Shown piece by piece: positions 1 to 8,716 of a DNA stretch of 64,000 nt (positions within the stretch are counted from its first letter, which is position 1; every line of letters starts with the position of its first letter). Both the position numbers and the translations under genes were made by a program. The stretch is from an uncultured Pseudomonadota bacterium (GTDB lineage Bacteria; Pseudomonadota; Gammaproteobacteria; Xanthomonadales; Wenzhouxiangellaceae): positions 1 to 64,000 of the forward strand of contig CAKZPB010000078.1 in assembly GCA_937138395.1 (NCBI GenBank), written 5' to 3'. The notes below the pieces were generated by a model. It was given only the letters and a program-made list of their open reading frames with translations. It searched no databases and was not told where the DNA came from.

Positions 1-121
1 TCGGACCGCTGGCTGGAAATTCGAAGTCGCCGTTCAGAGCAAGATTCTCGCTGGCCAATCCCGGCAGGCAGAATCCGCATAAAAGCCATGAGACGAGAAA
101 AAGAGTTCGCTTGTTTTGCAT
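1..121 (-). CDS. Secreted protein, N-terminal fragment
   Basis: The reverse strand opens with ATG at 121 and stays open to the window edge, giving about 40 residues. They form a clear signal peptide (basic MQNKR start, hydrophobic core, cleavage near LASEN) followed by NLALNGDFEFP. A mature start of the N-x-x-x-NGDFE type is common in secreted proteins with a galactose-binding or carbohydrate-binding beta-sandwich, but too little is visible to name a family. It diverges from the glycoside-hydrolase-like gene at 294. An exported protein is well supported; its function is not. Confidence 0.6.
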   Translation of the reverse strand, partial: MQNKRTLFLVSWLLCGFCLPGLASENLALNGDFEFPASGP

Positions 122-293
122 GATGATTCTCCGCACATTGTTGATGACCCCACTGCAGGCTTCACTAATACCAATGCGTCGGTTCGCGAATTCCGAACAG
201 GAAAACGCGCTTTTCATACCCCAAGCAGTGAATTTGGTAGTATTCATGGTTTAGTGATCAGACCTACGCAGGTGTTACAGGCTTATCATCAGC

Positions 294-1502
294 GTGCTTT
301 TGCTGAGTAGCGGTCAGGTTTTTTCAGCAGAGTTGCCCGAAACGCGTACATTCTGGATGGGTTTTACGCCGTTTCCCTATGACATCACTGACGCAGCCCT
401 GATCGATACCCGCGAATCGCTGCGTCAAAATTCCGATTTGGTATCCAATCATCTGGATGAAGGGATTCCGTGGGTTGAGATGCTGAACGGCGAGAATGTC
501 AGTGGTGAACTGCTGAGTGAATGGCAATACCGGCTGGCGTTGACCGAAGGCAAGATTTCGCTGCTGTCGATTACGCCGATTGATATCTCGCGCAGCCAGA
601 TGGCACCCTATTTCAGCCCAAGCGGCGTTCAATCGCTGCCTGAGCCCTGGGCTTCGTATGCTTTTGATCATCCCGACGTGAAGAGTGCATACCTGAATTA
701 CGCCCGGCAGGCCGTTGCGTTCTTTCAGCCCGATTATCTGGTGCTGGGCATTGAAGTCAACGGTCTGATGAAAAACAGCCCGCAGCAGTGGCCTGGCTAC
801 CTGGATCTGCATCGGACGGTGTTTCAGGCCTTGAAGCAGGCTTACCCCGAACTGCCAATCATGGTCAGCCTGACGGGGATGGACCTGCTGCAGGACGCGA
901 CCGATGCGAATGCGGACGATCAGGCTCAGGCGCTGGAGCAAATCCTGCCGTACACGGATTATTTTGCGCTTTCGCTATATCCCTACATGTCGGCATTTAC
1001 GGCCGATATCATCCCGGACGATCTGTTCAGCCGTCTCCGAGCCTTGAGCACAAAACCCATGGCTATTACCGAAACGGGCTATATTGCCGAGCCATTGACT
1101 GTCACGTTCCCGCACGGGCCCTATACCTTTTCAGGTAGCGAGGCAAAACAGCTCGAATACATGGCGTTGCTATTTCAGTCCGCGCAGGCATTTGATATAC
1201 GCCTGGTTGTGAATTTTGTGCTGCGCGATTACGATCGAATCTGGGACCTGATGGGCCAGGGCGAAACGCTGGCAATCTGGCGTGATACCGGTATTTATGA
1301 CGAAGCTGGAAACCTGCGAGCGGCCGGCCAGCTCTGGCAGCAATGGCTGGCGGCCGATACGCGCGTCAGCAATCGAGGTTCGCCGTTTAAGCCGCGTACC
1401 GTGCCGGTCAATGATCCGCTGATGCTTGGCATGTTCGTCCTTGCAATGTTGGCGTCAGCACTGTGGTTCAACACCAAGAGGCTTTTCCGCGCTATGGATT
1501 AG
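294..1502 (+). CDS. Glycoside-hydrolase-like TIM-barrel protein, membrane anchored
   Basis: This 402-residue exported protein looks like a clan-A glycoside hydrolase fold. VLGIEVNGLM near residue 150 resembles the acid/base strand of GH53-type enzymes (there G-N-E), with the Asn replaced by Ile. ITETGY near residue 258 fits the nucleophile strand. The C-terminus is a single hydrophobic helix (LMLGMFVLAMLASALWF) after VPVNDP and before basic residues, so it is probably anchored in the inner membrane or sorted. The GTG at 294 is the only usual start near the signal peptide, but codons just upstream (from 264) would extend the peptide with basic residues RRCYR, so the start is uncertain. The substrate is unknown; a role in exopolysaccharide handling is inferred from the next gene. 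Confidence 0.65.
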   Translation: MLLLSSGQVFSAELPETRTFWMGFTPFPYDITDAALIDTRESLRQNSDLVSNHLDEGIPWVEMLNGENVSGELLSEWQYRLALTEGKISLLSITPIDISRSQMAPYFSPSGVQSLPEPWASYAFDHPDVKSAYLNYARQAVAFFQPDYLVLGIEVNGLMKNSPQQWPGYLDLHRTVFQALKQAYPELPIMVSLTGMDLLQDATDANADDQAQALEQILPYTDYFALSLYPYMSAFTADIIPDDLFSRLRALSTKPMAITETGYIAEPLTVTFPHGPYTFSGSEAKQLEYMALLFQSAQAFDIRLVVNFVLRDYDRIWDLMGQGETLAIWRDTGIYDEAGNLRAAGQLWQQWLAADTRVSNRGSPFKPRTVPVNDPLMLGMFVLAMLASALWFNTKRLFRAMD

Positions 1503-1539
1503 GCTTGGCCTCCGGCCTGGCATTTCCAGACAAATCTGC

Positions 1540-1567
1540 CGATTGCCGCATTGCGATTGCCGCATTG
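1540..1567. repeat. Tandem 14-bp direct repeat
   Basis: Two perfect head-to-tail copies of CGATTGCCGCATTG lie in the 187-bp gap between the glycoside-hydrolase-like gene and the outer-membrane protein gene. It may be a binding-site duplication or a slippage product; nothing decides between them. A CATAAT hexamer that could serve as a -10 element lies downstream at 1620-1625. Confidence 0.8.
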
Positions 1568-1689
1568 AAAGCATATCCGCTCAGGTTAAATGGCAGCACC
1601 CAAGCTGTAAAGAAAGTGTCATAATTCACGCCCCGTTCGATCGCTTTTGGCTTCTTCGGCCTGACAACGTTCAAATCTGTGATTCACTG

Positions 1690-2874
1690 ATGCATCTCGG
1701 CAAGCGTCTTCAAGCTCTTTTTTCGGCTATTGCGGTGATCGGGTCATTGCAATTGGCTCAGGCTGCATGGGCGGTTGATCGCGCAACCGAATCAAGCTGG
1801 AACATCAGCGGTGATGCACGTCTTGCCTATACGCCGCTGTGGCGCGACGACCGTGACGGCAGTTCGCTGAGCCGTGATGGTTTTGGCGCCCGGTTCAGGC
1901 TCCGTTTGCAGCGTGAATTGAACTCCAAATGGAATGTTCAAACTCGTTTTGCTGCAACGGCAGCAGATCAAAACAATGACTTTGATCTGTATCTTCAACC
2001 AGAGCGTCAGGGCGGGACGGCCGTCACGCCGGGCACCGCTACGCTTGACGAGCTTTTCCTTCAGTATCGCTCGCCGAACGGCCGTACCCAAATACGGCTG
2101 GGCCGGCAGCAAAGCTCGACAGACCGGGCACTGGTCACCAACAAGAATCTTGACCGGCAGCAAACCAGTAACGTCAATATCGGCTGGACCGATGGACTGT
2201 CGCTGGTTCAGGCGCTTGAGCGCGGTTGGAAAGCAACGCTTTTCCTCGAATACAACAGCAGAAACGGCAATGGGTCGAACACCCGTGGGCCGATCGATTT
2301 CACCGACGCCGGCAGTCGCATCAGCGGTTTTATCAGTCTGGAGAATCAGGAAAGCTTGGGCCCGATCATTTTTCGAGCGCTTTCGCTGACCTGGTATCCG
2401 GATGCACTGGCGGTCAAGGGTCTGGATGATAGCCGCCGCGATGACTACCTGACGCTGACCGCCAAGCTGGCTGCGGGCTGGGATGTCGGTCATGTCATCG
2501 GCAGTGATGCCACGCGTCTGGTGATCGGGGGCGAGATTGGCTACGCGCCGAATCGCCAGCGGGCTTTTGTATCCAACTTGCCGGGTAGGGCAGAGGTCGG
2601 CGGCAGTGGTTGGCAGTTGGGAGCCGACCTGCACGACTTTCTGCCGGCCCACAAGATTGGCATCGTGTATGGACGAGCCGATGCTGGCTGGCTGATATCG
2701 AATGCCTTTCGCCAGAATGAAGAACAGGTCGAGCTCCGATGGCAGTGGCGGTTTGCGCCGAACTGGCGGGTCGAATACCGTGCTCGATGGCGCTATGAGC
2801 TTGAGCTGCTTGATGGTGCTCAGCAGCGGCGTCGAGATCGGGATATGCGACTTCGGTTTACCTATCGGTTTTGA
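1690..2874 (+). CDS. Outer-membrane beta-barrel protein (alginate-export-like)
   Basis: The 394-residue protein starts at ATG 1690 with a signal peptide (MHLGKRLQALFSAIAVIGSL, cleavage near AWAVD). The open frame begins further upstream, but that part does not look coding. The mature part alternates aromatic and polar residues in amphipathic strands, for example ARFRLRLQREL, LDELFLQYRSP and IRLGRQ, and ends RLRFTYRF with the terminal Phe recognised by the BAM complex. The pattern matches alginate-export/porin-like barrels. It probably forms a 16-18-strand channel in the outer membrane; the cargo is unknown. It follows the glycoside-hydrolase-like gene on the same strand. Confidence 0.7.
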   Translation: MHLGKRLQALFSAIAVIGSLQLAQAAWAVDRATESSWNISGDARLAYTPLWRDDRDGSSLSRDGFGARFRLRLQRELNSKWNVQTRFAATAADQNNDFDLYLQPERQGGTAVTPGTATLDELFLQYRSPNGRTQIRLGRQQSSTDRALVTNKNLDRQQTSNVNIGWTDGLSLVQALERGWKATLFLEYNSRNGNGSNTRGPIDFTDAGSRISGFISLENQESLGPIIFRALSLTWYPDALAVKGLDDSRRDDYLTLTAKLAAGWDVGHVIGSDATRLVIGGEIGYAPNRQRAFVSNLPGRAEVGGSGWQLGADLHDFLPAHKIGIVYGRADAGWLISNAFRQNEEQVELRWQWRFAPNWRVEYRARWRYELELLDGAQQRRRDRDMRLRFTYRF

Positions 2875-2973
2875 TCGAGTTCAGCAGGATTCAATGCAAT
2901 GAGCACGCAGCTGGGTGAAAAACGACTGGTAAAATAGCTACCCAGAAATCAACCAACCTTCCGGGAACTTCTA

Positions 2974-4428
2974 ATGAGTGCAGAAATTGATTTACGTGCG
3001 GCGGCTCGTCCAGAGCCGGATTCTTTACTTGTCCAGATTGCGGATTATGTCTGTGATTATGAAATCGAGTCTGACGAGGCCTGGAAAACCGCGCATTACT
3101 GCCTGAAGGATTCGCTGGCCTGCAGCCTGCTGGCATTGAGGTTTCCCGAATGCGTCAAGCTGCTGGGCCCGGTGGTTCCTGGAGCCCACCTGGCCGGCGG
3201 TGCCCGTGTGCCCGGCACTCACTTCGAGCTCGATCCAGTCCAGGCCGCTTTCAATATCGGCGTATTGGTGCGCTATCTGGACTTCAATGACACCTGGCTG
3301 GCGGCGGAATGGGGCCACCCGTCCGATAATCTGGGCGCGATCCTGGCCGTAGCCGACTACGTGTCCCGTACCGAAATCAGCGAAGGCCGCGAGCCCTTGT
3401 CCGTGCGCGATGTGCTTGAGGCCATGATCAAGGCGCATGAAATTCAGGGCGTGCTGGCGCTGAAGAACTCCTTCAATCGGGTCGGTCTGGACCATGTCTT
3501 GTTGGTTCGGGTTGCATCGACGGCTGTTGTGACGCGCATGCTGGGTGGCAGTCGCGACGATGTCATCAATGCTCTCAGCCAGGCCTGGATCGACGGCGGG
3601 GCGCTCAGAACGTACCGTCATGCCCCGAATGCCGGTCCACGCAAGAGCTGGGCGGCAGGTGATGCCTGTCGACGAGCAGTTCAGTTGGCACTGCTCACAC
3701 TGAAAGGTGAAATCGGCTATCCGTCGGCGCTAACGGCCAAAGGCTGGGGATTTCAGGATGTGCTGTTCAAGGGTCAGCCTGTCGTACTGGAACGCGAGCT
3801 GGGTAGCTACGTCATGGAAAATATTCTATTCAAGATCGCCTTTCCAGCCGAATTCCATGCCCAGACCGCAGTGGAGTGTGCGTTGCAGCTGCATGCTGAA
3901 GTTCGTGACCGGCTTGAAGATATCGAGCGTATCGAGTTGGAAACTCAAGAAGCGGGCGTCCGGATCATCGATAAAACCGGGCCGTTGAATAACTATGCAG
4001 ACCGCGATCACTGCCTGCAATACATGGTGGCCATCCCGATGATCTTTGGCAAACTGACTGCCGAGTCCTACACGGATGCAGTGGCTTCCGATCCAAGAAT
4101 CGATGCGCTGCGCGACAAGATGGTGGTCAAGGAGAATCCGCAATTCACTGCAGACTATTTTGACTCCGACAAACGGGCCATCGGCAATGCCATCCAGGTG
4201 CATTTCACCGATGGTTCGTCGACCGAACAAGTCTCGATTGATTATCCGGTTGGCCATCGCCGCCGCCGGGATGAGGGAATTCCACTGCTTGAAGACAAGT
4301 TTGCGCGCGCGGTCGAGGGTCAGCTGGATGCGCGTCAGGCGCAGGCGATTCAGCAGGCGATGGCGCAATACGACGCTGCGCAAGGCATGGATGTGCATGA
4401 GTTTTCGGCGCTGTGGTCGCTGATCTAA
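2974..4428 (+). CDS. prpD: 2-methylcitrate dehydratase (MmgE/PrpD family)
   Basis: This 484-residue protein matches the length and layout of PrpD, which dehydrates 2-methylcitrate to 2-methyl-cis-aconitate in propionate breakdown. Recognisable segments are [21 protein letters not shown] near residue 95, typical of the MmgE/PrpD active-site lid, [18 protein letters not shown] near residue 225, and [15 protein letters not shown] near residue 290. The usual partners prpB and prpC are not adjacent; the next gene, three bases on, is a cytochrome b561. The family also includes other hydro-lyases, so the substrate rests on similarity alone. Confidence 0.88.
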   Translation: MSAEIDLRAAARPEPDSLLVQIADYVCDYEIESDEAWKTAHYCLKDSLACSLLALRFPECVKLLGPVVPGAHLAGGARVPGTHFELDPVQAAFNIGVLVRYLDFNDTWLAAEWGHPSDNLGAILAVADYVSRTEISEGREPLSVRDVLEAMIKAHEIQGVLALKNSFNRVGLDHVLLVRVASTAVVTRMLGGSRDDVINALSQAWIDGGALRTYRHAPNAGPRKSWAAGDACRRAVQLALLTLKGEIGYPSALTAKGWGFQDVLFKGQPVVLERELGSYVMENILFKIAFPAEFHAQTAVECALQLHAEVRDRLEDIERIELETQEAGVRIIDKTGPLNNYADRDHCLQYMVAIPMIFGKLTAESYTDAVASDPRIDALRDKMVVKENPQFTADYFDSDKRAIGNAIQVHFTDGSSTEQVSIDYPVGHRRRRDEGIPLLEDKFARAVEGQLDARQAQAIQQAMAQYDAAQGMDVHEFSALWSLI

Positions 4429-4431
4429 GCA

Positions 4432-4974
4432 GTGCGCCAGGCCGGTGAGTCCGCTGTTACGACCGCTGCTCGATACCCGGGCCGTTTGATTCTGCTGCAC
4501 TGGCTGCTTGCGGTTTTATTGCTTGGCATGATTGTGCTGGGTCTGATGATGGGCGCGCTTGCGCGAGGCAATGCCTTGAAGTCATTAATGCTCAACCTGC
4601 ATCTGATGACCGGCCTGTTAGTGCTGTTTCTGTCGGGTGTCCGGGCTTACTACCGGCAGAACAGTCGATTGCCCGCAATGCCCGCCCGTTATTCGATCTG
4701 GAGGGCCCGCCTGGCGCAAACGGTACACCGGCTGTTCTATGGATTGATGTTCGGCTTGCCGCTGCTGGGATTGTCGGTCTGGGCAATTGATCCATTTGTC
4801 GGCGGCCCCGCGCTGTTCGGGGAAGGAGTTGCGATCAGCAACGCGGCGGCCAGATTGCATACGGCTCACTATCTGGGCGCCTGGCTGATATTGGTTGCGC
4901 TGTTGCTGCACATTGTCGGCGCGATGGGAACGGACGATCAAGGCCGACGAATACTGCGAAGGATGCTGCCCTGA
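4432..4974 (+). CDS. Cytochrome b561 family protein
   Basis: The 180-residue protein has four membrane segments and the histidines expected for two b-type hemes: LLHWLLAVLL in helix 1, LHLMTGLLVLFL in helix 2, and TAHYLGAWL with LLLHIVGAMG in helix 4. Bacterial di-heme b561 proteins pass electrons between the quinone pool and periplasmic acceptors such as superoxide. It starts at GTG 4432, three bases after prpD, so the two genes are probably co-transcribed. No link to propionate metabolism is evident. Confidence 0.85.
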   Translation: MRQAGESAVTTAARYPGRLILLHWLLAVLLLGMIVLGLMMGALARGNALKSLMLNLHLMTGLLVLFLSGVRAYYRQNSRLPAMPARYSIWRARLAQTVHRLFYGLMFGLPLLGLSVWAIDPFVGGPALFGEGVAISNAAARLHTAHYLGAWLILVALLLHIVGAMGTDDQGRRILRRMLP

Positions 4975-5017
4975 TCGTGGGACGTATTAACGACAGCGAC
5001 AGCACGCTTGAAACGCA

Positions 5018-5623
5018 TCAATGCATGGCAGCCTGGGCTCTGCGGACAAAGAATCCGACAATTGGCAGGTGCTCATACAGTCCGGCAGCCGCGTCCCAGA
5101 AATCCTGGTGCAGGATGATTTCGCCCTGTTCATTGAAGCGCAGATGCGTCATGCCGATGGACTCCGAGTCAACACCCATGCCGTAGGCGCTGGATGAAAA
5201 GTGCATGTTCCAGCGGACGAAAACGTCCTCACCATCACGAATGACCTGATCGATCTTGACTGTGCTGACGTTCAGCCGGTCCGATGTTTTGCCCATGTAT
5301 TCACTCAAATCCGTTCGAGTTCTCAACGTGGTTACAGTGTCGTTGAAGTACAACGATGAGGCATACAGCTGACTGATCTTGTCAGCCGTCGACGGGTCGG
5401 CCAGGTTTGCATAGGTTTGTTTGAAATTTTCAAGGCCCTGCTCGACGCCATCGGTGCTTCCGGGAAAGTCATTCAGGGCTTGCTGATACTGCTCGGTGTA
5501 GTTACTCATGGTTGATTGGATGGTACTTTGAATGAAGAAAATTGCAAGCATTGCAAACACCAGCGTTGAAAACACGGAAATTACGACCGTGAGTAGCAGT
5601 TTTGTAGGCTTTGCTGTTGTCAT
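5018..5623 (-). CDS. NTF2/SnoaL-like protein with N-terminal membrane segment
   Basis: The 201-residue protein begins with an uncleaved-looking hydrophobic helix (LLLTVVISVFSTLVFAMLAI). After a helical stretch comes an NTF2-like cone fold: KISQLYASSLYFNDTV, then VIRDGEDVFVRWNMHF and GMTHLRFNEQGEIILHQDFW, the typical closing strands of SnoaL-like proteins. Related NTF2-like proteins occur in gene sets with cyclopropane-synthase homologues and flavin oxidases in other proteobacteria. It diverges from the desaturase, sharing a 111-bp intergenic region, so common control is likely. No catalytic residues can be assigned. Confidence 0.7.
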   Translation of the reverse strand: MTTAKPTKLLLTVVISVFSTLVFAMLAIFFIQSTIQSTMSNYTEQYQQALNDFPGSTDGVEQGLENFKQTYANLADPSTADKISQLYASSLYFNDTVTTLRTRTDLSEYMGKTSDRLNVSTVKIDQVIRDGEDVFVRWNMHFSSSAYGMGVDSESIGMTHLRFNEQGEIILHQDFWDAAAGLYEHLPIVGFFVRRAQAAMH

Positions 5624-5734
5624 GTTGTTTCAATTCTGGTTGCATTTAAATCCTCGCCGAACAGACGTTGACTTAAATAAGGTGTGCAGGAATGCTTCAT
5701 GCAGTTTTTGTACTCGGGAGACTATACTTCAGCC

Positions 5735-6664
5735 ATGTCATTAGCCCGTTCAGTTCTGCGCTGGTTCGATACCCAGCAGTCCGCGCCCGTTGAGTGTTCG
5801 AATCAATCGCATTCGGTTGACCTGGCCCGTGTCATTCCCTTTATTGTCCTGCATTTGTCCTGCCTGGCCGTACTTTGGGTTGGCGTATCGGCCACTGCGG
5901 TCGCAGTCTGTGTACTGAGTTATCTGCTGAGAATGTTCGCCATTACTGCGTTCTATCATCGATACTTTGCGCATCGCGCGTTCAAGACCTCACGTGCCCT
6001 GCAATTCCTCTTTGCGCTTGTCGGTGCCTCTGCAACACAACGTGGGCCGCTGTGGTGGGCTGCGCATCACCGCAGACACCACAAGCATTCAGATCAACAA
6101 GGCGATCCGCACAGCCCGCGAAAGGGCCTGTTCTGGAGTCACATGGGCTGGTTCCTCAGTCGAGCGCACTTTGCGACTGAATGGAAGCAGATTCCTGATC
6201 TTGCACGCTACCCTGAACTGCGATGGCTTGATCGTTTCGATATTGTGGTGCCTGTGCTGTATGCCACGGCATTGTTCGGCTTGGGCAGTGTGCTGGATAC
6301 GGTTGCACCAGGACTGAATACCAGCGGTTGGCAGCTGCTGGTCTGGGGCTACCTGGTCTCCACGGTCGTGTTGATTCATGCCACGCTGACGATCAATTCG
6401 CTGGCGCATCGTTTTGGCCGCAGACGCTACTCCACGCGAGACGATTCCCGCAACAATCTTTGGCTGGCATTGCTGACGCTCGGCGAGGGCTGGCACAACA
6501 ATCACCATCACTTTCCGGGCGCTGCCCGTCAGGGGTTTTTCTGGTGGGAGATCGATGTCAGCTACGCTGTACTCAAAGCTATGTCCTGGTTGGGTTTGGT
6601 CTGGGATCTGAAGCCGGTGCCGCAGGGCGTTCGTGAGCGGCGTCAGATTCGAGTTCAAGGCTGA
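5735..6664 (+). CDS. Membrane fatty acid desaturase (acyl-CoA desaturase type)
   Basis: The protein has the three His clusters of the non-heme di-iron stearoyl-CoA desaturase family: HRYFAHRAF near residue 75, HHRRHHKHSD near residue 112 and EGWHNNHHHFP near residue 252, with hydrophobic pairs between. It would introduce a cis double bond into acyl chains in the inner membrane. ATG 5735 begins MSLARSVLRWF; an upstream GTG (5684) is in frame but would add residues unlike the family. Its TGA overlaps the next gene's ATG by one base. As first gene of the lipid cluster it may supply the unsaturated chain on which the downstream methyltransferases act; that order is inference. Confidence 0.9.
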   Translation: MSLARSVLRWFDTQQSAPVECSNQSHSVDLARVIPFIVLHLSCLAVLWVGVSATAVAVCVLSYLLRMFAITAFYHRYFAHRAFKTSRALQFLFALVGASATQRGPLWWAAHHRRHHKHSDQQGDPHSPRKGLFWSHMGWFLSRAHFATEWKQIPDLARYPELRWLDRFDIVVPVLYATALFGLGSVLDTVAPGLNTSGWQLLVWGYLVSTVVLIHATLTINSLAHRFGRRRYSTRDDSRNNLWLALLTLGEGWHNNHHHFPGAARQGFFWWEIDVSYAVLKAMSWLGLVWDLKPVPQGVRERRQIRVQG

Positions 6665-7917
6665 TGCGCATTGCGGTCATCGGCGCCGGTGTTGCGGGGC
6701 TCTACGCTGCCTGGCATTTGGCGCAACAGCATCGGGTCGTTTTATTCGAGCAACACGGCCGTGCTGGCGGCCATACTGATACCCATGCGATCACGTCAAA
6801 TGGACGGACGCTCGCGGTGGATACCGGTTTTATCGTATTCAATCCAGAGCGCTATCCGCTGTTCAATGCCTGGATCGATCAGCATGGGGTCGAGAGTCGC
6901 GAAAGCGTGATGAGCTTTGGCGTCAGCTGCACGAAGTCCGGCCTGGAGTACAACGCAACCGATCTCGATTCTTTATTTTGTCAGCGCAGTAATCTGATCA
7001 AGCCGGGGTTTCTGAGGATGCTGCTGGATCTGTTCAGATTCTACAGGCAAGCACCCGGGCTGCTGCGGTCGCTGGATGACGGGACCACGCTCGGCGAATG
7101 GCTGGAAGATGCAGGCATGTGCAGGGAATTCAGCGAGTACCATCTGGTGCCAATGGCGTCGGCATTATGGTCTACGCCGCCGGGCCAGGTTTCTGATTTT
7201 CCAATGCGATATCTGCTCGAATTCATGCAGAATCACCAAATGCTGCAGGCCTTCAATCGTCCGATCTGGAAAACCATTCGGGGCGGTAGCCGGCAATACG
7301 TTGACCGGGTTCTGCAAAGCTACTGCGGCGAACTACGCGTTGGCTGCAGAGTGCATCAGCTGGAACGGCATGACGATCATATCGTGTTGCGACACGAGGC
7401 GGGCGAAGAACCGTTTGATCAGGCTGTTCTGGCGTGCCATGCCGATCAGGCACTCGCGCTGATGTCATCGCCGAGTCAGGCTGAGCATCAGGTGTTGTCG
7501 GCATTCGAATATTCAGATAACGATACGGTTTTGCACACGGACCGCTCGGTGATGCCCAGCAATCGCAAGGCATGGGCGAGCTGGAATGTTCGTATTGGTT
7601 CCGGTTCCGGCGAGCAGCAGGGTGCGATCTCGTACTGGATGAATCGCCTGCAGGGCATCGAGGATCCGACGCCGTATATCGTTTCGTTGAATCAAACCAG
7701 CCAGATTGATCCGGCCAGGATTCTGAAGCGAAGGCAATACCAGCACCCGCTGTACACGCGCAAATCCAGGCAGGCACAGACTCGCCTGGCCGAAATCAAC
7801 GGATTGGACCGCGTATGGTTCTGCGGCGCTCACTGGGGCTGGGGTTTCCACGAGGATGCCGTTCGAAGCGCGGGTCAGGTGCTTACAGGCCTTGAGGCAT
7901 ATGCACGGGCGGCCTGA
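6664..7917 (+). CDS. FAD-dependent oxidoreductase (amine-oxidase fold)
   Basis: The 417-residue flavoprotein opens directly with the dinucleotide-binding motif MRIAVIGAGVAGLYAAWHL, followed by the FAD-ribose Glu (LFEQHGRAGGHTDT). It ends with the second FAD motif (FCGAHWGWGFHEDA). It belongs to the amine-oxidase/phytoene-desaturase superfamily, in the branch that sits beside cyclopropane fatty acid synthase homologues and DUF1365 in many proteobacteria. The reaction is not established; oxidation or desaturation of a modified acyl chain is a reasonable inference. Translation is coupled to the genes on both sides by overlaps of 1 and 17 bases. Confidence 0.85.
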   Translation: MRIAVIGAGVAGLYAAWHLAQQHRVVLFEQHGRAGGHTDTHAITSNGRTLAVDTGFIVFNPERYPLFNAWIDQHGVESRESVMSFGVSCTKSGLEYNATDLDSLFCQRSNLIKPGFLRMLLDLFRFYRQAPGLLRSLDDGTTLGEWLEDAGMCREFSEYHLVPMASALWSTPPGQVSDFPMRYLLEFMQNHQMLQAFNRPIWKTIRGGSRQYVDRVLQSYCGELRVGCRVHQLERHDDHIVLRHEAGEEPFDQAVLACHADQALALMSSPSQAEHQVLSAFEYSDNDTVLHTDRSVMPSNRKAWASWNVRIGSGSGEQQGAISYWMNRLQGIEDPTPYIVSLNQTSQIDPARILKRRQYQHPLYTRKSRQAQTRLAEINGLDRVWFCGAHWGWGFHEDAVRSAGQVLTGLEAYARAA

Positions 7918-8668
7918 TCAATTCGGCGTTGGTGACGTCTGGCATCGGCGGGTGCGAGAGCATGACCATCACTTCCGTTATTCCATCAGTTACTGCCTGC
8001 TTGACGTGGATCGAATTGATCAGCGTCTGTCCCGGTCGAGACTCTGGAGCCGAAAGCCCTGGGCGCCGGTTCGCTATCGAAGGTCCGATTACATGCTGCC
8101 GCAGGATCAATCGTTGGGTACCGTTGTGCGTGACCGGGTCGAGCAACACCTGGGTCGGCGCCCGGCAGGTCAGATCCGTTTATTGACCCAGCTTCGCCAA
8201 TGGGGGTTGTGTTTCAATCCGGTGTCCTTTTATTTTTGCTACGCCAGGCCAAATGTGATGGATTGCATTGTTGCTGAAATTCACAATACGCCCTGGGGTG
8301 AGCGACATGCCTACGTGCTGGACGCGAGCGGGCCCAACCATGATCAGCAAGCAATGGAATTCACTTTCAAAAAGGCGTTTCATGTGTCACCCTTTCTGCC
8401 CATGGATATGCAGTACCACTGGCGTATTGGGTTAGCTGATGACAAAGTCAGGATTCACATGCTGGTGACCGAGCAGGGCGCAGAATCGCTCAAAACCGGG
8501 CTTCAGCTGGAGCTCAAGCAGCTGGACACCCGTGCGATGAACAGGCTGCCATTTCAGTTTCCGCTACAGGCGGCCAAAGTCGTGGGCGGCATTTACTGGC
8601 AGGCGTTTCGGCTGTGGCACAAACGAACCCAGTTTTTTCCGCACCCCGGGCGCGGCTCGTCTTCCTGA
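7901..8668 (+). CDS. DUF1365 family protein
   Basis: This 255-residue protein matches DUF1365: an early V-W-H-R-R motif (GVGDVWHRRVREHDHHFRYS), the conserved FNPVSFYFCY segment near residue 105, EIHNTPWGERHAYVL, and FKKAFHVSPFLPMD. ATG 7901 puts the family's V-x-H-R-R motif at the usual distance from the start; an upstream ATG at 7856 would lie deep inside the oxidoreductase gene. The family has no settled biochemical role and co-occurs with flavin oxidases and cyclopropane-synthase homologues, exactly as here. Confidence 0.88.
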   Translation: MHGRPDQFGVGDVWHRRVREHDHHFRYSISYCLLDVDRIDQRLSRSRLWSRKPWAPVRYRRSDYMLPQDQSLGTVVRDRVEQHLGRRPAGQIRLLTQLRQWGLCFNPVSFYFCYARPNVMDCIVAEIHNTPWGERHAYVLDASGPNHDQQAMEFTFKKAFHVSPFLPMDMQYHWRIGLADDKVRIHMLVTEQGAESLKTGLQLELKQLDTRAMNRLPFQFPLQAAKVVGGIYWQAFRLWHKRTQFFPHPGRGSSS

Positions 8669-8677
8669 TTGAACGCC

Positions 8678-8708
8678 TTGCACAATGCAAACCATAGTTA
8701 AAAATAAT
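8678..8708 (+). promoter_or_regulatory. Possible internal promoter with palindromic -35 region
   Basis: In the 48-bp gap before the cyclopropane synthase gene, TTGCACAATGCAA (8678-8690) is an inverted repeat with 5-bp arms. Its left half resembles a -35 box. AATAAT at 8703-8708 is one mismatch from a -10 box, but the 19-base spacing is long. The stretch is AT-rich compared with its surroundings. It may let the distal half of the cluster be transcribed separately, with the palindrome as operator. Confidence 0.35.
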
Positions 8709-8716
8709 CTAACGGT

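Noticed and set aside
116-310. 64-codon open frame on the + strand
   Set aside because: It sits in the promoter region between divergent genes, has no ribosome site and no protein-like pattern.
1426-1689. Upstream extension of the outer-membrane protein gene
   Set aside because: It overlaps the previous gene and would put 88 unrelated residues before a clear signal peptide at 1690.
2961-2970. GGGAACTT as a sigma-E -35 box before prpD
   Set aside because: It lies a few bases from the start codon, with no room for a -10 element and transcript start.
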